Source: Coniochaeta sp. PMI_546
Lineage: Eukaryota > Ascomycota > Sordariomycetes > Coniochaetales > Coniochaetaceae
Direction of reading: 5' to 3'
Assembly: GCA_021432605.1 (NCBI GenBank)
Contig: MU271145.1
Location: 2,728,001-2,792,000 of the forward strand
Length of the DNA stretch: 64,000 nt
Shown here: positions 1 to 11,902 of the stretch, in pieces
Layout of the letters: every line of letters starts with the position of its first letter
Position numbering within the stretch: position 1 is the first letter of the stretch
Translations under genes and position numbers: made by a program
The notes under the pieces: generated by a model
What the model saw: only the letters and a program-made list of their open reading frames with translations
The model's database searches: none
Told to the model about the DNA's origin: nothing

Positions 1-919
1 ACAGGCACCATCTCACAGGCTGAGCCCCAGACAAGGTCCCCTACCTGTCTCGGCAGCCTCGCGTCAAAGGTACGTGCTTTTCACCCCTCCACTCCTGCTT
101 CATCAACAGCTTGGCTTCACCCATGTACCTTTTTCTTTCTGCTCTTCTTACCTCTGGGACACCTTTACCTTACCTTTCATTTCCTCTACACACTGTATGC
201 CGGATTCCTCCAGAAGCATGGTCGGAATATCTGTCCTAGTATGAAGCTCGTTTGCTTGTCTCCGGGATCAGGCCGCTGAATCCATGTACGTCCTTGCTTG
301 ATTCATGATATGCCTGCGTTTCTCAAAACCATAACGCTGCCTGATGCTACCCGTTAGGTTCATATATTCCATGCTCGGTCTTCTTCTGACGTTGCTACTA
401 AGACGCAAGACGGAAGACGGAAGCTACCTTACCTTACCTTCATGTACTCTCCCAACTTCAAAAAGCCACAAGCATGCACTCGCAAACAGACAAACTCCCC
501 CACTTCAAGACGCAGCCACACCCGAACACCGAGCTATCAACCTACCTTATTGCAATTCTAGCATCTTCGGGAGTGTCTGTCTCTCATCCTGCTTGCACTG
601 TATCACTTGTCTGGTCCTTCACTGCCTCGGTTGCTTCGCATCCCTACAGTACCTTAGCGGATGAATGTGAGGCTTGCCTGTTATCCAGGACAAGCTTCTC
701 GGGGCTGGCTGCCTTGGCTTCCTTCCATCCTGACTTTTCCCATTGTGCACTTACGTTTCCTTCCTCATCACAAGTCCTTTTGACTCTCGCATATGACACG
801 AATACGCAAATGCTAAATCCTAGGAGTTTTCACAGCTGCCGCCGAGCTCACTCGAGCGAAGGTAGCTCTATCCCCAGAGCTACAGTATCATCTCCGTCTT
901 TTCGATTTGTACCAACCAG
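1..919. other. Leader/promoter of the USP gene, no supported gene
   Basis: The stretch is pyrimidine-rich, with repeated ACCTT/TACCTT units (about 168-178 and 424-442). This fits a promoter or long 5' leader for the protease gene starting at 920. Two overlapping open frames (344-664 and 474-1124) have low-complexity Ser/Leu/Cys-rich translations with no recognisable domain, and the second runs into the real gene in another frame. If the transcript starts far upstream they would act as upstream ORFs. The first 80 bases could be the end of another transcript, but nothing in them shows it. Confidence 0.5.
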
Positions 920-3900
920 ATGGACCCACAAGCTGCTAACAGCGTCGAGTCGAGAGAACGTGCTGTCTCTTCTGAGCCTTGCTCGACCCGCCCGAATCCC
1001 TTCGACGACGGCGACATCTCCTCCCGAAAGCGCCGACGCACCTCGCTCTCCGGGGCCTCTCGGAGCAGGTCCGTGGACAGCGTCACGTCCTCTCAAGGCG
1101 AGCAGCCTACTAGCGACGACCTGAGTTTGGGAACGGACTCCACTACCATGAAGGACGACACCGATCCTGTCACCCCGCAGACTCCAGACCGCAAGTCCGC
1201 AGCGGTCCAGCCTACTCCCAGATCGAGTCGAGTGACAATTAATGTACGCACTCCCTCACGACCTCTAGAAACAATACCGTCCTCCCCACCAGTGTCGGAA
1301 AAAGAGCTGGAGCACGACTCGACTGCGGATATGCTGCTGGACGACGACGTGAAGATCAGTGTGGAGGAGACGGAGGTAAATATGGCCAACGCTGATACGC
1401 CGGAACGGCATCTTGCATCGTCTGGTTCAGAAACGAGCAGCCCACCCGTCGAGATCGTAACGATCGACCAGGACGACGATCCTGAATATGAATCTGCCCA
1501 GCCGCAAGTCACTCTCCTGCATGGTGCGCAGGATCCTACCAACGAATTTCCGTTCCACGATGCTGCTGAGTCCCTCCCGGAGACTGTTTCTCGACTGACA
1601 AGCTTCATGTCTTCTCGTATGTCCACCAGCCTATCATACAACAGTCGCCGTCCGCTGACTCAACATTCTACGTGTCTAGACGAGAGCGTTGCCAAACATG
1701 TGTCCGACTGGATTCAGAGCTACATCACATTTGCCAAGGTCACCGACCACTACACACTTTGGGACTCTTATCAAGATAACCGCGAGTTCTGGCACAGCAT
1801 CCCAGAGCTTGTAAATTGCATGCTAGTCCGCAGGTAAGTGCTTGTTGCCCGTGAATTCCTGGCGGCGATGCTTATCATTCCATAGAGATAAGCCCACTTA
1901 CCCTCGGAACCGAGCATTGCGGCGGGAGATATTCCAGTTCTACGGCTCCTTTGCCATGCTGACAGCGTTCTTCATCGGCTTTGACATACGTACGATACGC
2001 CATACGTTGCCTATGGACCAGTCGCACATCCCTGACTTAGTGTCGCCACTCTACATACATGCCCTCGGCACTCTTTCGCGGAGGGAAGAGATTCAATTTC
2101 AACAAGCTCAAGCTCAGAATCTTGACGCAGACTTCAGCTACGGTGACGAGATGACCGAGGTTATGGCAGTGTTTCAGACCTTCCACTCGAACCAGGGCGG
2201 GTCGATGGCCTATCTGGCCAAGTTTGGGCAGATGCTCAGTGAGCTCATCAGCCGTTTCCCCAAACTCTGCGAGAGTCTTGGCTACATCAGTTGCCTCATG
2301 GCCAATCTCACACGTGAGAGTTCAGAGGTGATCAAGAATGGGGCCCGGTACAGTATCCAAGAGGTCGAGCAGTGCAAGGGAAGCATCGCCCGGGCATATC
2401 AGTATTTTGAAACCATGTCGGCCACGATGTCGACCATGATTGACAAACACGTCAATTATCTTTCGCAAGAGTGCGCCACCTACCAAATCGTTGCCCTGAC
2501 CGAGATATACCAGACATGTCTTGCAACGGAGCGGATAGTGCCGGCGGATATCATTCAAGAACACCGAAAGACGCACCTGCCGATTGCCAATCACAGTGTC
2601 CCGGAAGCCATGGCATATCACTGGCGGTTTACCATGTACAGCAGGCTGATCATGTCGAGTCAGATGCAGTTGCGAGTCATGGCTGCCAGCTCCATGTGTA
2701 ACGATTTGGTCAGTTTCTGGAGGCGGTATAACGGTCATTCGGACGAGTCCAACGCCTTTTTAAGCTACCTTGCTGACTTTCTGTTGCGTACCGGTCTTGT
2801 GGGATACATTCTTGGCCCAACATGCCACCCCGAGATAACTGTCGAGAGCAGCAACATAGTGGGCTTCCTCTTGGTCTCTGAGACTTACACCAATGAGCAC
2901 ACGGACCTGCTTTGGCAAACGATCACCTCGACACAGGATCCCCGCGTATCCGAGGCGTTGATAAGGATGACGTGTCGCATAACGAACCTCTACCCCTATG
3001 AGAGCTTGATTTACCTGTGCCAGAAGCTGAACACGTTGGCTATCGAAGCATTCACTCCTACTATCCGAGAATTCTGCTCGCAGATCCTCAGTGTTCTGAG
3101 GCAAAAAGTAGTGGATGGGTCCGCCTTGGACATTTCGCCGTACGTGCTGTGCTTGCGTCTTGCCCGCCAGTCTTCAGTCTTCGGCTCCCGATCACCCGTG
3201 GCGTACCCAGACCTGCTTGAGTTCTCGACCCAGCATTTTAAGGATCTCTTGACTTGTGGTCCTGATGCGGATGGCCGCCGTCGCATTTTCCTGGAGTGCT
3301 TGCGGGATATTGGAAGCAAATCGGCGACCTCACTTGGCAGTCTTGCTGTGATGTCGCACATGTTTACGATGCGGTCGCTACAGAGGGAAATGCAGCTACT
3401 GGCCTCGGAACATGACTTTGCCAGACTCTTAATCGACGAGATCGAGGCAGCAATCCCCGCGGGACGTGCAGTTGGCTTCCCCGCTGTCATTAGCGGTGCA
3501 CATAATGCACCCCGCAAGGACATGATTATGGTTATCGTCTACAGTGACACCTCGTCCATCACCACGGATCTGGGACACAAATTGTGGAACCTGCTCGTTG
3601 GAAGCGGTGCCGCATGCCGAGAGGACAGAGACACTGGATGGCAAATCCTGAACTATCGATTCACACGGCCACAGGGCGCAAATGCGTTTATGAATGCGTT
3701 CATCTCGACTTGTTTCACCGATTATCTTCCAACGCTCCCACCTGAATGCTTCTGCGCTGGTGCACTCGAATTCGTCCGCGCGGTCGTTCTACCACTAGTC
3801 AACGACGTCAATAGCGTTGTGCTGGACGATAATGAGGGTAACGGGCAAGCCGGTATCGAGCAGCTGTGGCGCATGGTTTTGACTGCTCCGTCACACACAA

Positions 3901-6900
3901 TCGAGCACCAAGCCATACATACCCTTGTCAACGACGTCTATGTCGAAAGTAGATCGATCACATCATTTCCACCATATCGAGCACGGAAGGTCCACTTGGC
4001 TGTAGCGGATCGCTGCTTGAGGCAGTTGTCTTCCTCAGCGATCAAGTTGAGGGAGTTCAGCGATGGCACAGCCAGCGGCGATGACCTGGAGCCCATGGTG
4101 ATCGTCGCGTCCGAGCAACAGGTGCAGGAACAAGAGCTTCTGTTTATTCGATCATTGGCTGTCCTTCGGGAGCTTCATCAGCTCCATCAGGCAAAGACTC
4201 ATTTTACAGTACCGGACCTGAGCTCCTTGATCCTGGAGTCGCCAGCGGAGATCGAAGGCGACTCTGCTGAGCTGAAGTACCAGGCTTTCGACTGGGATAC
4301 CGAAACAGATGTTGAACCTCTACAAATTGGACGACAAAATACGATGGGGTCCCTTCTAGCTAGTTTGCGGGAAGCCACAGGTTTCAGCAACTATCGGATC
4401 TACTTTCGTGGACAACAGTTCCTGCCACAAGAGAGTGATGTTTCCAGAACCCTCGAGGAGTTGCAGGTTGAGAACGGCTTGATGCTGGTCAAGCGTGAAC
4501 CGGATTCGCCTGCCTCACCTAAACCTCTCCGGCCTGGAGCCTCGCCGCTCGAGAACGAGATTCTAGCGCATTTTGAGGAACTGTGGGCTTTCCTTACCAT
4601 GGAGGAAAAGCTTGCAAAGGAGATTTACACCTTTCTGGTCAAGCTGCCACCCGAGCAGAACATCGTTCAAGCAATAAAGACAGTCGATGTACCTTACACC
4701 GAGCTTTTCCCCATCTGCGAGCCTTTCAAGTCGTTATATGCTGTATATGCGCTTCGGCAGTATCTTTATTCACGGCGAGAACAGAAGTTGAGTACTCAGA
4801 TGGCCACTGACTGGAAGATTGTTCGACCAGGAGGGGAGCGTGGAGAGTATTCTGCAGCGCTGAGCCGTGGGATGTCACTCATAGTGGCAGCCATCACCGA
4901 CGAGGACGTTCTCAGCCAGTGTTCCAGTCCAGAATTACGGATATCCCTCGGTTCAGCTCTCGTACAGTGCTTTGTTGACATTATCAAGGATCCATCATTG
5001 CCAGAGTCCGCTTCTAAATTCTTCGATGCTCCGTTGTTGGAACGCCTCGTGACCATCTGCGTGTCGCCCTCGCCGTCAAGCAGCTCTGACAACCGAATAG
5101 AGCACATTTGTCTTTGCCTCCAAGGCATTTTTGAATGCTGTTCAAGGAGTGTCGTTTTCTGGGCCGCTTTCCAGAACCATCAGGCCGTGATAAACTTGGT
5201 CAAGACCTCGCTGCTTCATGACCCGAGACCATCAATCCGGCAACACACAGCGAGCATCATCCGCCAGAAGGCTACCGCGACTGATCATTTGGGTATGATT
5301 ACGGCTGATGAATTCTCCACTTTCTTCTGGCCTATGGTTTCTACGCTCATTGAACCCGCAATGGAGCACGCCCCTGGTGCCTCTGAGCTCTTCGAGACAT
5401 GCTTCGCGATCCTGAAGCAGCTAGTCGTCACTAAATCTGAGGCACTGCAACCAGATGACATTTTTTCGTTCCTGAGCACTCGCTTACTCGCGTATACGAC
5501 TTACGAGGATATGACCCGGCCTGATGTCGTGGACCATGTGGCGAGAGGCTTGATCCAACTGATGCACGGGATCGTCATCTTCACAGATGCCCCAATAAAC
5601 CAGCCTAAGCTCCCCAGGAGAATATTTTGGAAGCTTCTGTTTCCTCCTTTCGAGACCTATCCGCGCCTCGCGTCTGACAATGCGGATCACATTGAGATGC
5701 CTAAGCCGATTCTTTGCACCGCTTCTCGACAGATGTTGATTGATATCATCTTCAAGCTCGTTGATGACTCACCTGATCAGATGCAGGATCTCTTGGATGA
5801 TCTGGGTGACCTCGTCCCCTACTATGGCGACGATGGTTTGTCGCTCCGCCCCAAGCGAGTTCGGCCTTTGCTTACATCTACTCTAGGAGAGCCTTATGCT
5901 TATGATCTTTCGCCTCAGTTCGAGCGCTCGAAGGCAATTCGTGCGCCTTGTGGCTACGCGGGGATGAGGAACCTGTCCAACACCTGCTATTTGAACTCGC
6001 TTTTCACTCAGCTCTTCATGAATGTGTCATTTCGCAGATTCATGCTGAGTGCTCGGGTCCAAGATGTATTCTCGCAGTCTCTGCTATTTCAGACCCAGAA
6101 ACTCTTCGCCTTCATGCAGGAGAGTCTTCGGCGGTCTGTAGATCCTGAGGATTGCGTCGCCGCGATTAAGACATATGAAGACAGTCAAATCGACATCCAC
6201 AATCAGATGGACGTCGACGAGTTTTACAATCTGCTGTTCGACCGCTGGGAGTCTCAGCTCAATACGGCAGACGCTAGAAGGGAGTTCCGTGCTTTCTACG
6301 GCGGACAACTGGTTCAACAAGTACGCTCCAAAGAGTGCGAACACATCTCGGAGCGATTGGAGCCCTTTTCTGCTATCCAATGCGACATCAAGGGAAAGAC
6401 CTGTCTCCAGGAGAGTCTGCAGGCGTATGTCGACGGCGAGATTATGGAAGGTGACAACAAGTACAAGTGCTCGACTTGTGATCGGCACGTCGATGCTGTC
6501 AAGCGAGCATGTCTCAAAGACATACCGGACAATCTCATCTTCCACTTGAAGCGGTTTGACTTCAACTTGAGAACACTTCAACGCAGTAAGATCAACGATC
6601 ACTTTGCGTTTCCCACGCAGATCGATATGCGGCCGTATACCATTGAGCACCTGAGTAACCCCGCCGGGAATATTGAAGAGGACATTTTCGAGTTAGTCGG
6701 TGTACTTGTGCATTCAGGCACTGCTGAGTCTGGCCACTACTACTCATATGTGCGAGAGCGTCCTGGGAGCCAGAACTCGGACGTCTGGGTGGAGTTCAAT
6801 GATGATGTTGTCACCTCGTGGGATCCGGCGCAGTTGGAGAATGCCTGCTTTGGAGGCCTCGACTACCGGCCGCCATTTGACGGCAGCGTGGTTTATGATA

Positions 6901-8940
6901 AATCGTACAGCGCTTACATGTTGTTCTATCAGAGAGCCTCGTCGCTTCAAGCAGATCAGAAGGCAGTCAACGACAACAACCTTCCGGTCCCGGTTCGTGC
7001 CCCGATTCCGCCTGAAATGGACCGGTTCATTCAGAGGGAGAACATCTCGCTCCTTCGACGACACTGCCTTTACGATCCGTCACAGATAGAGTTCGTTATC
7101 ACTGCTCTTGATCACCTGGATCGTTTCGGTGCCGGACATCCTTCACACCTTCATAAGATGGAGGACGCGGCTATTGATATGGCCCTTGGTCATCTGGATC
7201 AGGTCGCGTCGAGGACAAAAGAGATTCCAGACTTTGAACGTCTAATCAAGAAAATCGAGACATTGGTCCAAACACGCCCTATGTGCGGTCTCCGTGTCTA
7301 CGAATATTTCAGTGTGTGTCATCAATCATTACGCGCGCTGATACAAAGGAATCCAGAGCCGATCGTCCGCTCGGCTTCGTCCAGCCTGGTCATTCAAGCA
7401 GTACGTCAGATCAAGAGCCACTTCCCGGACCGTTACGGTGAAGCGTCGGACATGGAAGATGGATATACGGACCGCAATCTGGTTCTACACGGGATGATGC
7501 GCATATTCAGGGTCTTATTCGACTTTTTCCACGTGAGCATCCGGGCCTGGTACGAGGTCTTTGGGTTCATGGTGGACTACCTCAAGATAGGACCCGATGA
7601 GCTTGCAACTTTCCTGAAGCATCCCTTCTTCAGAAGCCTTCTGTACATCATAGCTGCCGACTCGTCGGTGGACTTGCCCCAGCAATTCGCTCGGATGGCC
7701 GCGACAATCTCCCGCAGACTCCCGACTCGTCCTCCGTCGTACGAGAACATTATTGAGCTCCTGGACATGGTCATGTCGGTTACAAGCAACGAGACTAACG
7801 AGAGAGGAGAACTTGTCTTCGTTGACCATCCGGAACATCGCTTAGACGGTGCTGACGTGCGCGGGCCGTTCCCGCTCTGGAAGCAAGAGTATAAAATACT
7901 CTTACAAGACTGGCCCGGGCGTAACTCACCCAATATCTTCCTTGAGAAGCTGATCACAATCAATCAGAACCACACAGCGACATTTTCGGTTATCGCCAAT
8001 TATATGCGCTTAGGTCGTCTTTTTGAGGAGAAAGTCTACCGGACGCTGAAGGGACTGATCAATGGCGCGGTGAACAATCCGCCAGCCCTTCACTTCAACA
8101 CTCCTTTTCTCCGTGTCGCTGCTCTAGTCTATTGTCGATGGGCGCACAACACCAGCAATATTCACAGTCTCATTGAGCGTGTCACCGATGCATGCCAGAC
8201 TCTGGAGAACGCAGAAGGCAGGGCCTTTTTTGAGTTCCAGCGCGATGTCTTTGACGAACCGCGTGAAAACTCAGGAGAGTCTGTGGATGACGTTGTGGTT
8301 CAAGGACTCAGGAACCTTCCTGAATGGGCACCTTCCCTCCTTGGATACTTTGACGCGACCGTCGGACGCGAGGTGGAGGCGTTCCTATACGAGAAACTCT
8401 TTTCTCCGGAGACGTCTTCCGACTTGGAAGACAGGGATGAGGTAAGGCTTGCCCAGGCAAGGCTGAAGTGTGCGCGAACTCTGGGATGTCGATGCCTGTC
8501 GCACTTGAAGGAGCAGTACGTGTCGACCCGGGCAAACGCGCCAGCACAGCTCGTCGCGCGGTTTGAGCGTGTTATCAATGAGTGCAGCAAGTTCTTCAGC
8601 CTCGACGAGGAGGGTGAGGACCGCATAACGACTGAATTCTTCAGACTCTGTCGATGTAGGTGAAGCCCTGAGACAGTGCTACCAAGCGGACACAGTGCTA
8701 ACCTTCATCCAGCTGTTCTCGAACCCCTGCGCAGGCTGGCAGTCGAGGACATGGAGGAAGATGGGTCCGGTATGTTTTATAGCGACTCGTCGAGCGTTAC
8801 GTCAAGTGTCACGGCAGGCTGATTACGATGAGCGCTGCGCAGAGTGGGAGAATGAAAACTCTTCAGTTAGTCCTTCTGAACAGGAACAGATCGACAATTT
8901 CATGGGTGTGCCAGGTGCTGGGGTTCTCGACAGGACTTGA
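920..8940 (+). CDS. Giant ubiquitin-specific protease (USP9X/USP34-like, peptidase C19)
   Basis: This is a deubiquitinating cysteine protease of about 2,600 residues. Exon 1 is 920-1833. Intron 1 is 1834-1885 (GTAAGT...ATAG, 52 nt) and restores frame exactly. Exon 2 runs to about 8613. The USP core has the Cys box NLSNTCYLNSL, with catalytic Cys at about residue 1672 (codon 5985), a finger region with a clear CSTC pair, LIFHLKRFDF, and the His box SGHYYSYV, with His at about 1922. A ubiquitin-like segment precedes the core near residues 1120-1190. The N-terminal 300 residues are Ser/Thr/Pro/Asp-rich and probably disordered; the rest is helical scaffold as in USP9X/USP34. The 3' end is unsettled: frame 0 stops at 8663, and an intron at 8614-8659 would carry the frame on to a stop at 8940. 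Ubiquitin substrates cannot be read from sequence. Confidence 0.93.
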
Positions 8941-10492
8941 CACCAATAGACGACCTACGTTGATGGCTCTCGGCCGGGTGGCGGAGTAGCGTTGGCAATC
9001 CGAACGGGGGAAAGGAGCTACAGCGATTGAACAATCGGACATGCTGGCAGATACGAGTGTGAATTGTGCCTTAGTCGTCTCTCATGATTTGGTAGCGTCG
9101 GCGTCTTGGTTGAACAGGCTGGTCCGCGTTTTTGCTTTTCTCTTTTCTACTGGCTGGTATGGACACATCACGGTTATGGTTTTAGGAGGGATACGACATG
9201 ACTACAGACGGACGGAAAGGAGTGATTTGCTGGCTCTGTCTCTGTGGAGATTTTCTCATTACTGTTAGACTGCATCATGGACATTTGGACGCAACAAATG
9301 ACGATAGACGGCCGACACAAGGCGGTTGTGTTCAACCTTGAATGAAGGATAGGCAGGTAGGAGGACTGCCTACCAGTTAGCGACCAAAGGTTATGGCTTT
9401 GAAATCACGTCTCTTACTCTTGCCCTGTTGTGATGTGAATGAAGAATAGTATGGAAGGCAAGATTCTTGTGTTGATCGGTCAGTTGGTGACTCAAGGTCG
9501 ATTCTGTCGAAATGTTGGCGATGATAATGATCAACCCATTCCCAAGACACTCACCTCATACTCAGAGCCAGGAGGTTCATCATTCTCCTTCGATCACCCC
9601 ATAGTGGGCGGCTTCATGATCGCATTCGCATGGCTCTTTAATCATCTGCAGTAGGATGACGAAGCCTAGGTATCGCCAAGGCATTCATATCTGTTTTGCA
9701 GGCTTGACTATAGGGCACCTGTGTCAGGTCTGCGGGTTCGGCATGTTATTGATCCCTGGGGTCCGATCCGTGGGGAATTTCTGGCTGTTGATGGAATTAT
9801 ATCAACATCTCGTCTGTGATTCGCCGACGTGGACTTGACGTCTTGACACCAAGGAATTTGGGTTGAGGCTCAGCCCGCTGATGGCCAGAGAGCTTGTCAG
9901 TCTTGTGTACCTAACATGCGTCCAGTGAGAAGTGTACTACATACCATGACTACGCGACCTCGCTTGACGCACGGACCAGGGAGAGGTTCATTTAGGAAAC
10001 TTAAGCGAGTGCGAGCTGAATGCGTAAGTCACTCCCTCCCTCAACTAGGAACACTCTGGTTCCTGACGCAAACAGAATGTGGCCAATAATCCTGCCGCTA
10101 GAGTGGATGTATTATTCTTTCAATCGGTGGCTTGGGGCTTAGCTATGGTTCCCTAGGGTAGACGTCACCTACTTGATGGGCAGGTAAGCGGAATACTGGC
10201 AGAGAGCCTCCCGAGAACGAGTGCGACGTGCATGCTCGACTTTACAACCCGTGTTGTCTATGTCCGATATCTTGGCTGTAGGATCAAAATGTCATGGTCA
10301 TTCATTTAGTCTTGGAATGGATATGAGCCCATGGTTATAAGATGAAGGTCTCCTCGAGGCCAGTTATTGTTTGCGTGTGTCTGCAGTCTTCAGGTTCAAC
10401 TCAAGAAACGCGATCTCTCCTCACCAAAGACTCTTGAGCCTTCTATTTGCTACCCCATCAGTGTTCAACATACCTGCTTATTGACTATCAAG
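8941..10492. other. Intergenic, USP 3' region and RTA1 promoter
   Basis: There are about 1.5 kb without a supported gene. Short open frames (9041-9268, 9439-9654, 9656-9838) have no family resemblance, no plausible splice partners and no coding-like composition. The last 100 bases before 10493 are a plausible leader, CA/CT-rich just ahead of the start codon. No repeat, TIR or RNA gene was seen. Confidence 0.5.
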
Positions 10493-11600
10493 ATGTCTCA
10501 GGAGGGACTGCATTACGTCGGCTTCGGCCCAGACGCCAACTGCACCCTTGAAGTCTGCTCGATCGAGCACTCCGTGTACCGGTACCGTCCCTCGCTCGCC
10601 GCCAACGTGGTCTTCATTGCCCTCTTTGCCATCGCCATGGCAATTCAAATCGTCCTCGGCATGCGCTGGAAGACCTGGTGGTTTATGTGGTGCATCATCA
10701 CCGGCTGCGTGGCCGAGATAATCGGATACGCTGGCCGTGTCATGTTGTACTATAACCCCTTCAAGTTTTCTGCCTTCATGATCCAGATCGGTATGCTATC
10801 CAACCTCACCCATCCCTTTCTATGCACCTGGTCATATACTAATCGACGGGAACAGTCTGCGTCACAACAGCACCAGTCTTCTTCTGCGCAGCAATCTATG
10901 TGACTCTGGCCCTAACGTTCGTCCTCCTTCCCGCTGTTCGCTTCTTTCCCCCCTGTTTTCTCCTCCCCCCTAATCCACCAGCTAACACCGCCGCCGCAGT
11001 GTGACCAACCTGTCTCCCCAGATAGCACGCTTCCCACCAAAATACTTCTACTGGGTCTTTATCACCTCGGACCTGACCTCTCTCGTCCTACAAGCCGTAG
11101 GCGGAGCTCTGTCCACCCAATCCTCCGGCAGCAGCCAGACGGCCGTCAACCTCGCGCTAGGCGGCCTGGGGCTCCAAGTCTTCACGCTGGTCATCTTTTC
11201 CGGGTTGATGGTCGATTACCTCGTCCGCTTCGCCAGGACCCCACAGGCCCAGACGGCCCTGGATAGGAGGATGAAGACATTCCTGGGCGCGCTGTCGGCG
11301 GCGATCCTGTTGATCCTGGCGAGGTGTGCATTTAGGGTTGATGAGTTGAGCGAGGGGTATGGTGGCCCGTTGGTCGCGAACGAAGGCTTGTTCATTGGGC
11401 TTGAGGGAGTGTGAGTCTTCTTGAACACTGAGAAAACGGTTTGATCATGGTTGCTGACAGTGTGATGCAGGCTTATTGCTGTTGCGACGTTCCTTCTGTG
11501 TGTAGGACATCCTGGATTTGCATTCAAGGACTACTATAACAAGGGGTCCATGTCGGATACGGAGAATGTTGACATTCAGGCTGTCCAGGAGGGGAAGTGA
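10493..11600 (+). CDS. RTA1-family seven-TM membrane protein (lipid-translocating exporter family)
   Basis: This is a fungal RTA1-like integral membrane protein of 299 residues. Related yeast proteins (Rta1, Rsb1) are linked to 7-aminocholesterol resistance and sphingoid base release at the plasma membrane. Exons are 10493-10790, 10856-10916, 11000-11410 and 11471-11600; all three introns end in AG and every junction keeps phase. Hydrophobic segments include one near residues 35-55 (VVFIALFAIAMAIQIVLG), WFMWCIITGCVAEIIGY, the VCVTTAPVFFCAAIYVTLAL segment built across intron 1, and the YWVFITSDLTSLVLQAVGG signature of the family. The C-terminal tail is short, acidic and cytosolic-looking. The start is the ATG before SQEGLHY, because upstream in-frame sequence looks like leader. 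The donor of intron 2 (GTTCGT) is weak but is needed to join the TM segments. Confidence 0.9.
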
Positions 11601-11902
11601 TTTTTGAAGATATGAATTGTGGCGTCAAAGGATTGGATCAGTTTGTTTGGGTTGGAGACGGTCCGAAACGGTGTCACTTGCAGATGCGATGATGGATACC
11701 CTAAGCATGCTATAGATTCATCAACATAGACTCAAGTTTGTTCTATGCAGCCATGCTCAAAATCATACGTCTAACCGCGATGCTATGCCTGGCTGTACCA
11801 GCTAATGAGATCACGCAAGGCAAGCAAAATCATGAACCAATTCCCCGTCAACGCTTAACTCCACGCAATATGATACATCATGACCAGGCATCATTTGAAA
11901 CT
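11601..11902. other. Convergent intergenic gap
   Basis: Three hundred bases lie between the stop codons of the RTA1-family gene and the lipase gene, which converge. They probably hold both 3' UTRs. No terminator hairpin, repeat or small gene was seen. Confidence 0.5.

Noticed and set aside
474-1124. 216-codon open frame overlapping the USP start
   Set aside because: No domain, Ser-rich low complexity, and it overlaps the well-supported USP exon 1 in another frame.
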